DNA of 64,000 nt. It comes from Paenibacillus pinihumi DSM 23905 = JCM 16419. GTDB lineage: Bacteria; Bacillota; Bacilli; Paenibacillales; Paenibacillaceae. The first letter of the stretch is position 1. The number at the start of each line of letters is the position of its first letter. Both the position numbers and the translations under genes were made by a program. The notes beneath the pieces are model-generated. The model was not told the DNA's origin. It searched no databases and saw nothing but the letters and a program-made list of their open reading frames with translations. This document shows, piece after piece, positions 51,195-59,275 of this stretch. Where the stretch lies: the NCBI RefSeq assembly GCF_000422505.1, contig NZ_AULX01000024.1, positions 1 to 64,000 on the forward strand, in the 5' to 3' direction.

Positions 51195-52310
51195 ATGAAG
51201 CGTGATCAAATTCTCGGCGTCATCAATCTGATTCACGAGCCGGATGAGCTAGAGGCGCTTACAGCGGGCAGGTGTCCGGCTACTGTCCCGTTCGGCGCCC
51301 GCTATCGGCTTATTGATTTTACATTATCCAGTATGGTGAACTCCGGTATTTCCAAGGTGGCGGTATTTGCCCACACCAAGTACCGTTCCCTGATGGACCA
51401 TCTCGGATCGGGAAGGCATTGGGACTTGCATCATCGCCAGAACGGCTTGTTTGTGCTACCTCCCATTGCAGATGATATGAGCGACCTGCGGAAGGGAGAT
51501 TTATATCAATTTTTCCAACACCGGGATTACTTCATGCGCTCCCAGGCTGAATTTGTCGTCATCACCCGCAGCCACATGATTTGCAATATTGATTTTAATC
51601 GCGTCGTCAGATCACATATCGCAAGCGGGGCGGACATTACAGCGATTTGCAGCCGGGCCGGGGAAGGGCTCCCGGGAAGGGCACGCAAAGTTAAAATGGA
51701 TGAGTCCGGCCGGATCATTGCGATGCAGGATCATTACGGCCGATTGAAGAGCGATCTGATCTCGATGGAGATGTACGTGATGAAAAAGGAGCTGCTGCTG
51801 GAACTGGTGGAGACCTCGCTTGCTGAAGGCCAGGATCATCTCGTCCGCCATGCCATCATGGGCAGGCTGGATAAGCTGGAAGTGCGGGGATACGTATATG
51901 AGGGGTATCTGGGTGTAATTAATACGGTTGCCAGCTATTATGCCAACAGCATGAATTTGCTCGACCCGGCGGTTTGGCGGGAGTTGTTCTTCACACCTGG
52001 TCCGATCTACACGAAAGTCAAAGATGAGCCTCCGGCGTCGTATATGGAAGGAGCCAAGAGCATCAATTCGCTGATTGCCAATGGTTGTGTCGTCGAAGGG
52101 ACCGTCATCAACAGTATTTTGTTCCGGGGTGTGCATGTTAACAAGGGGGCAGTTATCCGCAATAGTATCATTATGCAAAACGGAGAGATCGGCATCGGCA
52201 GCGCGGTCGACCATGTCATTCTGGACAAGGAAGTGCATATTGAGGCCGGGCGGGATATTCGCGGTGTCCATGATTCTCCGTTTATCGCAGTCAAGCGAAA
52301 GGTGATTTGA
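51195..52310 (+). CDS. glgD: Glucose-1-phosphate adenylyltransferase, regulatory subunit
   Basis: This 371-residue GlgC paralogue is the non-catalytic or regulatory partner found in Bacilli. It keeps RLIDFTLSSMVNSGISKVAV but lacks the GGxGxRL nucleotide loop (here LGVINLIHEPDELE) and has TRSHMICNIDF where GlgC has [10 protein letters not shown]. This matches known GlgD proteins. The ATG follows the glgC stop with no gap, so the subunits are made together and likely form a mixed tetramer. Confidence 0.95.
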   Translation: MKRDQILGVINLIHEPDELEALTAGRCPATVPFGARYRLIDFTLSSMVNSGISKVAVFAHTKYRSLMDHLGSGRHWDLHHRQNGLFVLPPIADDMSDLRKGDLYQFFQHRDYFMRSQAEFVVITRSHMICNIDFNRVVRSHIASGADITAICSRAGEGLPGRARKVKMDESGRIIAMQDHYGRLKSDLISMEMYVMKKELLLELVETSLAEGQDHLVRHAIMGRLDKLEVRGYVYEGYLGVINTVASYYANSMNLLDPAVWRELFFTPGPIYTKVKDEPPASYMEGAKSINSLIANGCVVEGTVINSILFRGVHVNKGAVIRNSIIMQNGEIGIGSAVDHVILDKEVHIEAGRDIRGVHDSPFIAVKRKVI

Positions 52311-52316
52311 GCGGAG

Positions 52317-53792
52317 ATGAACATATTGTTTGTCGTATCAGAAGCCGTCCCTCTGGTTAAAAGCGGCGGGCTGGGGGAGTTCGCAGGCTCCTTGCCCAAG
52401 TCGCTGGGTCCCCTGGGAGCGAATGTTCGGGTCATGCTGCCCGGCCATCGTGAAATCGCAGCGGTTCACCGCCGCGCCTTCCAGGAGGTCATGCAGGGCA
52501 GGGTGGAGATCGGCGGCGTGCCGCATCCTTGGCGTTTGCTGGAGGCGGATGTAGAAGGCATTCACTATTATTTGATCGAGAATGCGTATTATTTTGGCAG
52601 CTCAACGCTTTACGGCTATGGGGATGAGACGGAGCGCTATATCTTTTTCTGTCTGGTTGTACTAGAGGTGCTCCCGGGCCTGCAGTTCGCTCCGGATATT
52701 ATCCATTGCCATGACTGGCAGACTGCGCTGCTTCCTGTGTTGATGAGAAATTCAAGGCAATCCGGGAGCCGTGAGCGGACTATGCCTTCCATATTGACCA
52801 TTCATAATATGCACTATCAGGGCAGGGATGAGAAGGGGCAGTTCAGGCAATGGCTGGGCGGCAAATACGATGAGGCCTGGTCGCAGACTGGTCAGCTGCA
52901 TACAGGCGGTGATACGGCTGCAAAAAATGATGAAACCGTGAGCTGCCTGGAGCTGGGACTGGTAGCCGCGAGCCGGGTGACGACCGTCAGCCCGTCATAT
53001 GCTGCAGAAATCCGGGGGGAGCCGGGAGGGGCAGGCTTGTCTCCTGTCATTCTCACGCGTCAGGATGAGGTGCTGGGCATCTGCAACGGCATAGATACGG
53101 CATATTATGATTCGATGCAGGATCATGAAATTGTATTTCCTTACAAGTCCTGGGCGGGCAAGAGAGCGAACAAGCTTGCTCTTCAGCGGAGGCTTGGGCT
53201 GCGGGAAGACGGCGCTGCACCGTTGTTTGCAATCGTGTCCCGTCTGGTACGGCAAAAAGGTCTGGATCTGATTATTGCACAGCTCTCTCAGCTGCTCTCT
53301 CTCGGCATTCAGCTTGCCGTTATCGGTTCAGGAGAGGATTACTATCAAAATTTCTTTCGGAGTGCTGCGGTGCAGCATCCTGAATCGCTGTCCGTACATA
53401 CGGTCTTTGATGATCGTCTTGCAAAGCAAATTTATGCGGGTTCGGATTTTCTGCTGATGCCTTCGCTGTACGAGCCGTGCGGGATCAGCCAACTGATCGC
53501 GCTTCAATTCCGCACGGTTCCGGTCGTCCGGCTTACCGGAGGGTTGAAGGATACAATTCGGCCCTATAACCCGGAGACCGGGCAAGGCAACGGATTTGGA
53601 TTTGAAGATTACCATCCGGGTCAGCTGCTTGCTGCGGTCGGGCAGGCGCTTGAAGTCTATCATGATGCCAGGCATTGGGCTGCCTTGCAACATTCCATCG
53701 CAGCCGGGGACTACGGCTGGGGAAACTCGGCCATGGCATATATGCATCTTTACAAGGAACTGTGGTCTTCTTCTGAAAATCAGGATAGTTAG
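52317..53792 (+). CDS. glgA: Glycogen synthase
   Basis: This 491-residue GT5 enzyme transfers glucose from ADP-glucose to the growing glycogen chain. The N-terminal motif is VSEAVPLVKSGGLGEFAGSL, slightly different from the usual KTGGLADV. The middle has IIHCHDWQTALLPVL and VTTVSPSYAAEI. The C-terminal lobe has ICNGIDTAYYD, LFAIVSRLVRQKGLDLI and MPSLYEPCGISQLIAL with VRLTGGLKDT. It starts six bases after glgD. Confidence 0.95.
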   Translation: MNILFVVSEAVPLVKSGGLGEFAGSLPKSLGPLGANVRVMLPGHREIAAVHRRAFQEVMQGRVEIGGVPHPWRLLEADVEGIHYYLIENAYYFGSSTLYGYGDETERYIFFCLVVLEVLPGLQFAPDIIHCHDWQTALLPVLMRNSRQSGSRERTMPSILTIHNMHYQGRDEKGQFRQWLGGKYDEAWSQTGQLHTGGDTAAKNDETVSCLELGLVAASRVTTVSPSYAAEIRGEPGGAGLSPVILTRQDEVLGICNGIDTAYYDSMQDHEIVFPYKSWAGKRANKLALQRRLGLREDGAAPLFAIVSRLVRQKGLDLIIAQLSQLLSLGIQLAVIGSGEDYYQNFFRSAAVQHPESLSVHTVFDDRLAKQIYAGSDFLLMPSLYEPCGISQLIALQFRTVPVVRLTGGLKDTIRPYNPETGQGNGFGFEDYHPGQLLAAVGQALEVYHDARHWAALQHSIAAGDYGWGNSAMAYMHLYKELWSSSENQDS

Positions 53793-53850
53793 CGGCACGA
53801 CTCGCAAGTGATTCATCAACTTTATACAGCTAAGAAGGGAGAAAAGGAAA

Positions 53851-55821
53851 ATGGCCCGTCATCTGGTAGTCGGTAACGGAAAACTGCTGGTCAATCTGGA
53901 TAATCACAGCTATATCCGGGATATTTATTTCCCTTATGTCGGACAGTTGAATCATGTCGGGGGGCAGCGCTGCCGGGTCGGCGTGTGGGTAGAAGGAAGC
54001 TTCTCCTGGCTGGATGAACCGCAGTGGGAGTTCAAGCTGGATTACATTGAGGATTCGCTCGTGACGAATGTTACAGCTACCCACAGGCAGCTTGAACTGG
54101 AACTGCAAATAAATGAAGGCATACATCAGCGGGAACATATCTTTATCAAGCGGGTGGTCGTCCGCAATCTGGCTGAGTATGACCGTGAAATCCGTTTGTT
54201 TTTCCATCAGGATTTGATGATTGACGGTACCGAGGTTGGCGACACGGCTGCTTATTATCCGCAGAACCGTACGCTGTTTCACTATAAGCGTTCCTCTTAC
54301 TTCATGTTCAACGGCTGTTCCGAGGAGGGCGGAATCTATCAATATTCTACAGGAATCAAAAGATTCGGCTCTGCGGAGGGTACATGGCGCGATGCTGAGG
54401 ACGGCGTGCTGATGGGCAATGCGATTGCCCAAGGCTCTGTAGACAGCGTCATCAGCCTTCGTGCCATAACAGGTGCCGGCAGCGATCAGACCTTCTATTA
54501 CTGGATGTCGATAGGCAGCAATTTGTCCGAAGTCAAGGAACTGAACAAATATGTTCAGGAGAGCAACCCGGAGAAACTGCTCAGCCGCATCGTCATTTAC
54601 TGGAACCACTGGCTGAAGCGGGCCGGGTCGGATTTTGGCGACCTGCCGGAAGAAGTGGTGCGGGCCTATAAGCAAAGCCTGCTGCTTGTCCGCACGCAAA
54701 TTGATGAGCGCGGCGCTATACTGGCTGCCAATGATACCGATATTTTGCAGTACAACCGGGATCATTACAGCTATATGTGGCCGCGCGACGGGGCGCTCAT
54801 TGCGGATGCCATGTCCATGGCGGGCTACCAGAGCGTGATTGCTCCGTTTTTTCATTTTTGCGCAGACACGCTGTCCCCGGAGGGGTATCTGTATCACAAG
54901 TACAATCCGGATGGAACGGTAGGGTCGAGCTGGCATCCCTATATCGTTCAGGGAGCCGAACGTCTTCCGCTGCAGGAGGATGAGACAGCGCTGGTGCTGT
55001 ATGCGCTGTGGAAGGACTATATCCGGCATCAGGTGATTGAACTGCCGCAGTCGCTGCACAGTAATCTGATCCGCAAGGCGGCTCACTTTCTTAGTGAGTA
55101 TATCGAGCCGTCACTGGGTCTGCCGAAGCCAAGCTATGACTTGTGGGAGGAGCGTTACGGCATCTGGACATATACGGTAGCGTCTGTATATGGCGGTTTG
55201 ATGGCGGCTTCATTCTTTACCGATTTATTCGGGGACTATGAGCGCAGTGACCGGTACCGGAGAACGGCAGACATGGTCAAGGATGCCATGCTGGAGCATT
55301 TGTGGGATGAGGAACATGGCCGGTTTGCCCGCGGCCTGATCTGCAAGGACGGAAAATGGGTAAAGGATATGACTTTGGAAAGCAGCCTCTTCGGAATATG
55401 GGAGTTCGGCGTGCTGCCTGTCCAGGACAGCAGAGTCATCCGGACGATTGCGGCGATCAGGCAGGGGCTGGCTGTCCGTACCGATGTCGGCGGGATCGCC
55501 AGATATACCAATGACTATTATTTTCAGCAGTCCGGAGATATTGAACGGGTCCCGGGTAATCCGTGGATTATTTGCACATTATGGGTTGCGGCCTTCGAGA
55601 TTGATTCAGCAAAGAAGCTGGAGGATCTGGATGCGCCGCGCAACACGCTGAAGTGGGTGCTTCGGCATGCGCTCCCAAGCGGAGTGCTGCCGGAGCAGCT
55701 CAGCCCGCATGATGGTTCCCCGTTATCTGTTGCACCGCTCACCTGGTCACATGCCACCTATGTACAATGTGTCTGCAAGTATACGCAGAAATATAAGTCG
55801 CTTACCGGAAGCCAGGCATAG
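53851..55821 (+). CDS. GH15 family glycoside hydrolase (glucoamylase/trehalase type)
   Basis: This 656-residue intracellular protein matches GH15. An N-terminal beta-sandwich (about 1-260) precedes an (alpha/alpha)6 barrel. HYSYMWPRDGALIADAMSMA holds the substrate-binding WPRD, and QEDETALVLYAL and LWEERYGIWTYTVASVYGG the catalytic glutamates. Members hydrolyse alpha-1,4 or alpha-1,6 glucans or trehalose and release glucose. There is no signal peptide. GAAGGGAG precedes the ATG. It follows glgA by 58 bp and takes the place where glycogen phosphorylase (glgP) is found in the B. subtilis operon. Confidence 0.9.
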   Translation: MARHLVVGNGKLLVNLDNHSYIRDIYFPYVGQLNHVGGQRCRVGVWVEGSFSWLDEPQWEFKLDYIEDSLVTNVTATHRQLELELQINEGIHQREHIFIKRVVVRNLAEYDREIRLFFHQDLMIDGTEVGDTAAYYPQNRTLFHYKRSSYFMFNGCSEEGGIYQYSTGIKRFGSAEGTWRDAEDGVLMGNAIAQGSVDSVISLRAITGAGSDQTFYYWMSIGSNLSEVKELNKYVQESNPEKLLSRIVIYWNHWLKRAGSDFGDLPEEVVRAYKQSLLLVRTQIDERGAILAANDTDILQYNRDHYSYMWPRDGALIADAMSMAGYQSVIAPFFHFCADTLSPEGYLYHKYNPDGTVGSSWHPYIVQGAERLPLQEDETALVLYALWKDYIRHQVIELPQSLHSNLIRKAAHFLSEYIEPSLGLPKPSYDLWEERYGIWTYTVASVYGGLMAASFFTDLFGDYERSDRYRRTADMVKDAMLEHLWDEEHGRFARGLICKDGKWVKDMTLESSLFGIWEFGVLPVQDSRVIRTIAAIRQGLAVRTDVGGIARYTNDYYFQQSGDIERVPGNPWIICTLWVAAFEIDSAKKLEDLDAPRNTLKWVLRHALPSGVLPEQLSPHDGSPLSVAPLTWSHATYVQCVCKYTQKYKSLTGSQA

Positions 55822-55871
55822 GCCGGTTCAAGTTGAACAATCAGAGAGCCGCGGCTCAATTGCTCTAATCA

Positions 55872-55904
55872 AGAAGGCTGCCCCCTATGTGGTGACAGCC
55901 TTCT
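55872..55904. terminator. Hairpin between convergent GH15 and YjcZ genes
   Basis: AGAAGGCTG and CAGCCTTCT form a perfect 9-bp stem. Neither strand has a strong T run, so efficiency is uncertain. Confidence 0.5.
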
Positions 55905-56021
55905 GCTGGTAAGCATGTATCCCTTGAACCTGGCAGGTATGCTCGTTATGCCTGACGGCAACCGGCTGCATCCATCATGGACGACGACAGCCGGTTACAC
56001 CGAATGGGGGAAACGCTGCTC

Positions 56022-56171
56022 CTAGTAGAGGCCGCAGCCTTTCAAGATGATAACCAACAGGATGAACAGAACGAGGATAGCACCAGTGCTTGTAAAGGCA
56101 CCGCCGACACCTGGTCCGTAACCACAGCCGACTCCGCCAACTCCGCCAACTCCGCCAACATTATATCCCAT
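56022..56171 (-). CDS. YjcZ family sporulation micro-protein
   Basis: This 49-residue protein has a Gly/Val-rich head with four VGG repeats (MGYNVGGVGGVGGVG), then CGYGPGVGGAF and a single hydrophobic helix ending AILVLFILLVIILKGCGLY. That layout is the YjcZ family of small sporulation proteins. AGGAGGT lies eight bases before the ATG. A SigK-like promoter lies upstream, and the gerP operon adjoins it on the same strand. It is probably a mother-cell or coat-associated membrane peptide. Confidence 0.88.
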   Translation of the reverse strand: MGYNVGGVGGVGGVGCGYGPGVGGAFTSTGAILVLFILLVIILKGCGLY

Positions 56172-56219
56172 TTTGTAATACCTCCTGAATGGTAGTTGTG
56201 ATGCTGCTGATCACATACC

Positions 56220-56246
56220 CAATATATGTAGGGGGGAGCAAAATGT
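56220..56246 (-). promoter_or_regulatory. SigK-like promoter of the YjcZ-family gene
   Basis: On the minus strand CATATATTG (56228-56220) resembles the SigK -10 CATAnnnTA, with AC 16 bases upstream (56246-56245). Confidence 0.4.
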
Positions 56247-56281
56247 TATGGACAGTTGTACCATTCTGCAGGAAAAAAATC

Positions 56282-56740
56282 TTACCTTGGGAAAACATTT
56301 GCCCCGGGCTGGAGCGGCCTCATTCGGGTAAAGGGATGTGCAGCGGCAAATTGGCGAATATTCTTAATCCGGGATTCGGTCTTCACCTGACAGCCGTTGC
56401 CGATCTGCAGCAATGAGGATGCGCCTATGCCAAGGGCATGTATGCTGCCAACTGTAATGTTCGGATTGTGATTTACAGTGTATAAATCCACATAGGCATC
56501 ATCGGTCTGCTGGCGGAAGAACGGATAGTCGCATGCATCGGGCAGTTCACGGGAAAAGATTGGATAGGATTCAAAGTAAACATTATCTTCTTTGCCATGG
56601 TCAGTCTCGCGCTGAACCGCGAGCGCCCGCAGTACAGGGGTATAATCCGAGTGATCACCCAACTGCACAATACCGGAGAGGGAGACGTTCGTGACATCTA
56701 TTTTTTTTACACAAGAGGTTCTGGAGCCGCACTGCTGCAT
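56282..56740 (-). CDS. gerPE: Spore germination protein GerPE
   Basis: This 152-residue protein matches GerPE, one of the coat proteins that help germinants pass through the spore coat. The N-terminal VKKIDVTNVSLSGIVQLGD and the later ALGIGASSLLQIGNG show the internally repeated SSxLQxGD-type motif shared by the family. It is slightly longer than B. subtilis GerPE. GGGAG lies six bases before the ATG, and it starts directly after the gerPD stop. No gerPF follows; the next gene is the YjcZ-type one. Confidence 0.85.
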   Translation of the reverse strand: MQQCGSRTSCVKKIDVTNVSLSGIVQLGDHSDYTPVLRALAVQRETDHGKEDNVYFESYPIFSRELPDACDYPFFRQQTDDAYVDLYTVNHNPNITVGSIHALGIGASSLLQIGNGCQVKTESRIKNIRQFAAAHPFTRMRPLQPGANVFPR

Positions 56741-56968
56741 TTAATCTCCCTGCCCTTCGGTGGTCTCGCCTTCTGCCCCTGCTGCGTTCTCGGGAGGTGC
56801 GAGCGGGACGAGCGGCCCGACAATGACTGATTCCGGCGGTGTGTCGAACATGGAATACAGGGTTATGCATTCGGTATCCCCAATCTGAAGAAGGGATGAG
56901 CTGGACACCCCAAGCACTTGGATATTGCCTACAGACAAGCAATGGTTTTCAATGTGGACTTTCATCAT
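56741..56968 (-). CDS. gerPD: Spore germination protein GerPD
   Basis: This 75-residue protein matches GerPD. The core VHIENHCLSVGNIQVLGVSS and SSLLQIGDTECITLYSMFDT fits the family. The C-terminus is extended by a Pro/Glu/Gly-rich tail (PLAPPENAAGAEGETTEGQG) that is longer than in B. subtilis. AAGGGGG lies six bases before the first ATG (56968); a second ATG follows at once. It sits between gerPC and gerPE with 11- and 0-bp gaps. Confidence 0.85.
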   Translation of the reverse strand: MMKVHIENHCLSVGNIQVLGVSSSSLLQIGDTECITLYSMFDTPPESVIVGPLVPLAPPENAAGAEGETTEGQGD

Positions 56969-56979
56969 TACATACCCCC

Positions 56980-57777
56980 TTATTCCGTCCCTTCAAATGG
57001 CTCTACGCCGGAGTGCTCGGTCACGATTGTTCCGCCTGTCGGTATAGTTCCTGTCTCGGCTGTAGGTGCTGGAGCGGCAGATGCCTGTGCCGGAAGCTTG
57101 CTGATATATTGTTGTATGGCTGTTTCTATATCCCGTATTGTTTTTTGCGCGATGCTCTGGGCAAGCGCTTGCTGGTCGAGGGAAGATGAGTCCTGCTTGG
57201 CTGCGGATGTAACGTAAAATTGAATGCGCGGCGAGAGCTGCTTCCGCATATCTTCAATAATGAGACTGCGGTGATATGGATCAAGAGTGATCCCGCCAGC
57301 GGCTGCCATCTGGTCAATAACCCCCGGGGCTGTGCGGTCCAGATAGTCGTTCACCTGACGGAATACCTCCTGATATAACGGGGAAGGGGTAAGAGGATTC
57401 GAAGGAGAAGCCCCCAGACTGCCGGTAACATCCGTCCCTTCCCCGTTCACAGGCGACGATACATCCGTCCCTGGCACAGGCGGCGCACCGGGGACATTCA
57501 ACTGGTCAATGCTGTCCTGCAGGCTGCTTCCTCCGGGAGGGGCCATTCCGATATTCAATGTCCCGTCAAGTCTTTGCACCTTCAATTGATCAAAATGATA
57601 CTCCAGCCGCTCAATATTGTAAGTTGGCTTTGCCGAGGTTTGATTCACCTGTGTCTGCAAAGCTTCATATTGCTGCTGGAGCTGTACGATCTGCTGCTGG
57701 AGCTGGCGGATTTGCGTTTGCGTATCCTGCGCCCAGCTGTACCAGGCATTCCAGACAGAGGATGGAGGCTGATTCAT
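56980..57777 (-). CDS. gerPC: Spore germination protein GerPC
   Basis: This 265-residue protein matches GerPC. It opens with an aromatic stretch (SSVWNAWYSWAQD), then a Gln-rich coiled coil (about 20-50, RQLQQQIVQLQQQYEALQ), a spacer of Pro/Gly/Ser (about 80-125) and a helical C-terminal domain. It is longer than B. subtilis GerPC (about 205) because of the spacer and the Ala/Thr-rich tail. GGGGAGGG lies six bases before the ATG at 57777; the longer frame to 58005 is not used. It is part of the gerP operon. Confidence 0.85.
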   Translation of the reverse strand: MNQPPSSVWNAWYSWAQDTQTQIRQLQQQIVQLQQQYEALQTQVNQTSAKPTYNIERLEYHFDQLKVQRLDGTLNIGMAPPGGSSLQDSIDQLNVPGAPPVPGTDVSSPVNGEGTDVTGSLGASPSNPLTPSPLYQEVFRQVNDYLDRTAPGVIDQMAAAGGITLDPYHRSLIIEDMRKQLSPRIQFYVTSAAKQDSSSLDQQALAQSIAQKTIRDIETAIQQYISKLPAQASAAPAPTAETGTIPTGGTIVTEHSGVEPFEGTE

Positions 57778-57794
57778 ACATAACCCTCCCCATA

Positions 57795-57998
57795 TTAGGT
57801 TGGACTTGGGAGCGGAACGAAGGAAAGCGGAGATTCGGCTCCAAGTTGAGGAGCCGGCTCCGTGAAACCCCCGGTATTGAAAAGCTGCGATAAGGCACGT
57901 ATGGAACCCGAGCTGCCAACCTGAAGGACAGACGAGTTGGAGACATTTTCGACCCTCAGCTGGCCGATTGTAATATGCTGATAGACGGTGAACGTCAT
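57795..57998 (-). CDS. gerPB: Spore germination protein GerPB
   Basis: This 67-residue protein matches GerPB: YQHITIGQLRVENVSNSSVL, QVGSSGSIRALSQLFNTGGF and TEPAP are close to the B. subtilis protein. Its ATG overlaps the stop of gerPA by four bases, so translation is coupled. It likely forms part of the inner coat-associated complex that lets germinants through. Confidence 0.9.
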   Translation of the reverse strand: MTFTVYQHITIGQLRVENVSNSSVLQVGSSGSIRALSQLFNTGGFTEPAPQLGAESPLSFVPLPSPT

Positions 57999-58234
57999 AT
58001 GACATTCACTCCGGTTGCCAAATCATTTGTAGTTGAATCCTGCACATCAGGATCAAGTGTGTTGGTAGCGCTGACCGCATTGTTTGCATTGGCAAGACTT
58101 CCGGTCAGGAATGATCCGGAGCCGGCATAGGTTTTGGAGTTGCTGGACGGAGACAGCTGTACAGCGTCGCCGAATTGAACGATAGCGCTTGAGCCTACGC
58201 TGACAACATTGACGAAGCCGACGATAGCAGGCAT
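57995..58234 (-). CDS. gerPA: Spore germination protein GerPA (GerPA/GerPF family)
   Basis: This 79-residue protein belongs to the GerPA/GerPF family: it opens with MPAIVGFVNVVSVGSSAIVQ, then FGDAVQLSPSSNSKTYAGSG, and ends SATNTLDPDVQDSTTND. Being first in the operon it is taken as GerPA. AGGAG lies about eight bases before the ATG at 58234. In B. subtilis both gerPA and gerPF are present in the operon; only one such gene is here. Confidence 0.88.
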   Translation of the reverse strand: MPAIVGFVNVVSVGSSAIVQFGDAVQLSPSSNSKTYAGSGSFLTGSLANANNAVSATNTLDPDVQDSTTNDLATGVNVI

Positions 58235-58329
58235 ATAAACCTCTCCTTTGTATTTCAAACTTTTCTTGTGCACGTACAATAGCCGGCGGCAACAATTGCA
58301 ATTCCCGTTGTATACGGCTATCCATGCCA

Positions 58330-58412
58330 TATTCTATGCGGCATCCGCCCAGAGGTTCCACTTCAGGGAACGCTGCCGGCAGTGTCGGGATTATGGGCAG
58401 CCGCATAGAATA
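58330..58412. promoter_or_regulatory. Mirrored SigK-type -10 elements between gerPA and the Hsp20-like gene
   Basis: CATAGAATA, a perfect fit to the SigK -10 CATAnnnTA, occurs on the + strand at 58404-58412 and on the minus strand at 58338-58330. It is part of an exact 12-bp inverted repeat (ATTCTATGCGGC/GCCGCATAGAAT). The leftward copy has the expected AC 16 bases upstream. Each faces a spore gene. Confidence 0.6.
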
Positions 58413-58451
58413 CATCAAACAGCCTTATGCATGAAGGAAGGGGGAGGGGAG

Positions 58452-58907
58452 ATGGCAGACCGGCCAGATCAGGACGGCAATACCTTTGACTGGGGCCAGC
58501 TTGACGGGTGGATGGAGCAGTCCGGCTTGCCCAAGGCAATGGATCTCATCCGCCAGCCGAAGCTTATTGAGAGCTACGTCAATGATATGATCAGCAACGC
58601 GGTACCTGCTGTGACTCCGTCATTGGGACAAAAAAAGTCTCAGAGCAAAAGCTTTGAGACCCATCATTTTGTCTTTGTAAAATTCAAATTCAGGCAGAAA
58701 GTCAAGCCGGAGGAACTGCGTCTGTTCATTCGCCCTGACAGGGTCAAGGTTGAGCTTCCTGACGGCCGGAATGAGGAAGTTCTCCTCCCCGCCATTGTTC
58801 TTCCCGACAGCTGCCGTGCTCTATATAAGGAGGAAATTTTGCAGGTGAAGCTGCGCAAGCGGCCTCTAAGCAGCAGATATGTGGAAGCTTATATCCGCTG
58901 GACCTGA
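58452..58907 (+). CDS. Hsp20-like spore protein (GerT/CotP-type)
   Basis: This 151-residue protein has an N-terminal helical region (about 10-60) and a C-terminal small heat-shock-like beta domain (about 72-148; HHFVFVKFKFRQKVKPEELR, LFIRPDRVKVELPDGRNEEV). Spore coat relatives with this fold include GerT and CotP. GGGGAGGGGAG precedes the ATG at 58452; the longer frame starts inside the promoter region. It is divergent from gerPA and faces a SigK-type promoter, which supports a mother-cell coat role. Confidence 0.7.
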   Translation: MADRPDQDGNTFDWGQLDGWMEQSGLPKAMDLIRQPKLIESYVNDMISNAVPAVTPSLGQKKSQSKSFETHHFVFVKFKFRQKVKPEELRLFIRPDRVKVELPDGRNEEVLLPAIVLPDSCRALYKEEILQVKLRKRPLSSRYVEAYIRWT

Positions 58908-58949
58908 TTGCGGAATCAAGGCGGATTGTATAAATATTTGCCCTGGGAC

Positions 58950-58978
58950 TGGCAACGGGCAGAAAATTCCCTTATAAT
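58950..58978 (+). promoter_or_regulatory. Promoter of the small membrane protein gene
   Basis: TGGCAA (58950-58955), a 17-bp spacer and a perfect TATAAT (58973-58978) lie about 35 bases before the start. Confidence 0.5.
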
Positions 58979-59013
58979 GCAAATAGTAATCTTACTTGAG
59001 GGAGTGTTGTCCC

Positions 59014-59214
59014 GTGTCTCTGGTTAATATCAGCGACGTCAGCCTGGGCTTGTTTTTAACAGGGGTAGTATTTATTTTGCTCGTGTTCGGGCTGCTCAGC
59101 TTTGGTATTTTGCGGATGTTCCAATTGCGCTTCAAGGCCGGTTGGATGTCATTTGCCGGTGCAGTGGTCAGCGGAGTCGTCTTCGCGATCGTATTGGATA
59201 CATGGTTTGTGTGA
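59014..59214 (+). CDS. Small membrane protein of unknown function
   Basis: This 66-residue protein has two hydrophobic helices (about 9-32 and 44-62) joined by the basic turn RMFQLRFKAGW. The start is a GTG at 59014, with GGGAG nine bases upstream; a TTG at 58996 would add six residues including two Cys. It has its own SigA-type promoter and an unusually long, perfect terminator stem whose left arm covers the stop codon. No family is recognised with confidence. Confidence 0.7.
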   Translation: MSLVNISDVSLGLFLTGVVFILLVFGLLSFGILRMFQLRFKAGWMSFAGAVVSGVVFAIVLDTWFV

Positions 59215-59266
59215 ACATAAAAGACGGTGCGCTCTGTTTGCAGGCTGCACCGTCTTTTATGTTCAC
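59211..59266. terminator. Bidirectional terminator with a perfect 20-bp stem
   Basis: The left arm 59211-59230 pairs exactly with 59247-59266 around a 16-nt loop. The AAAAGAC/GTCTTTT ends allow use from both sides, for the small membrane protein and the convergent PCYCGC lipoprotein gene. The stop codon of the first lies in the stem. Confidence 0.9.
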
Positions 59267-59275
59267 AAGAAATCG

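Noticed and set aside
53830-55086. A 418-codon minus-strand frame across the GH15 gene
   Set aside because: It lies opposite a clear GH15 coding sequence, with no start signal and no recognisable domain.
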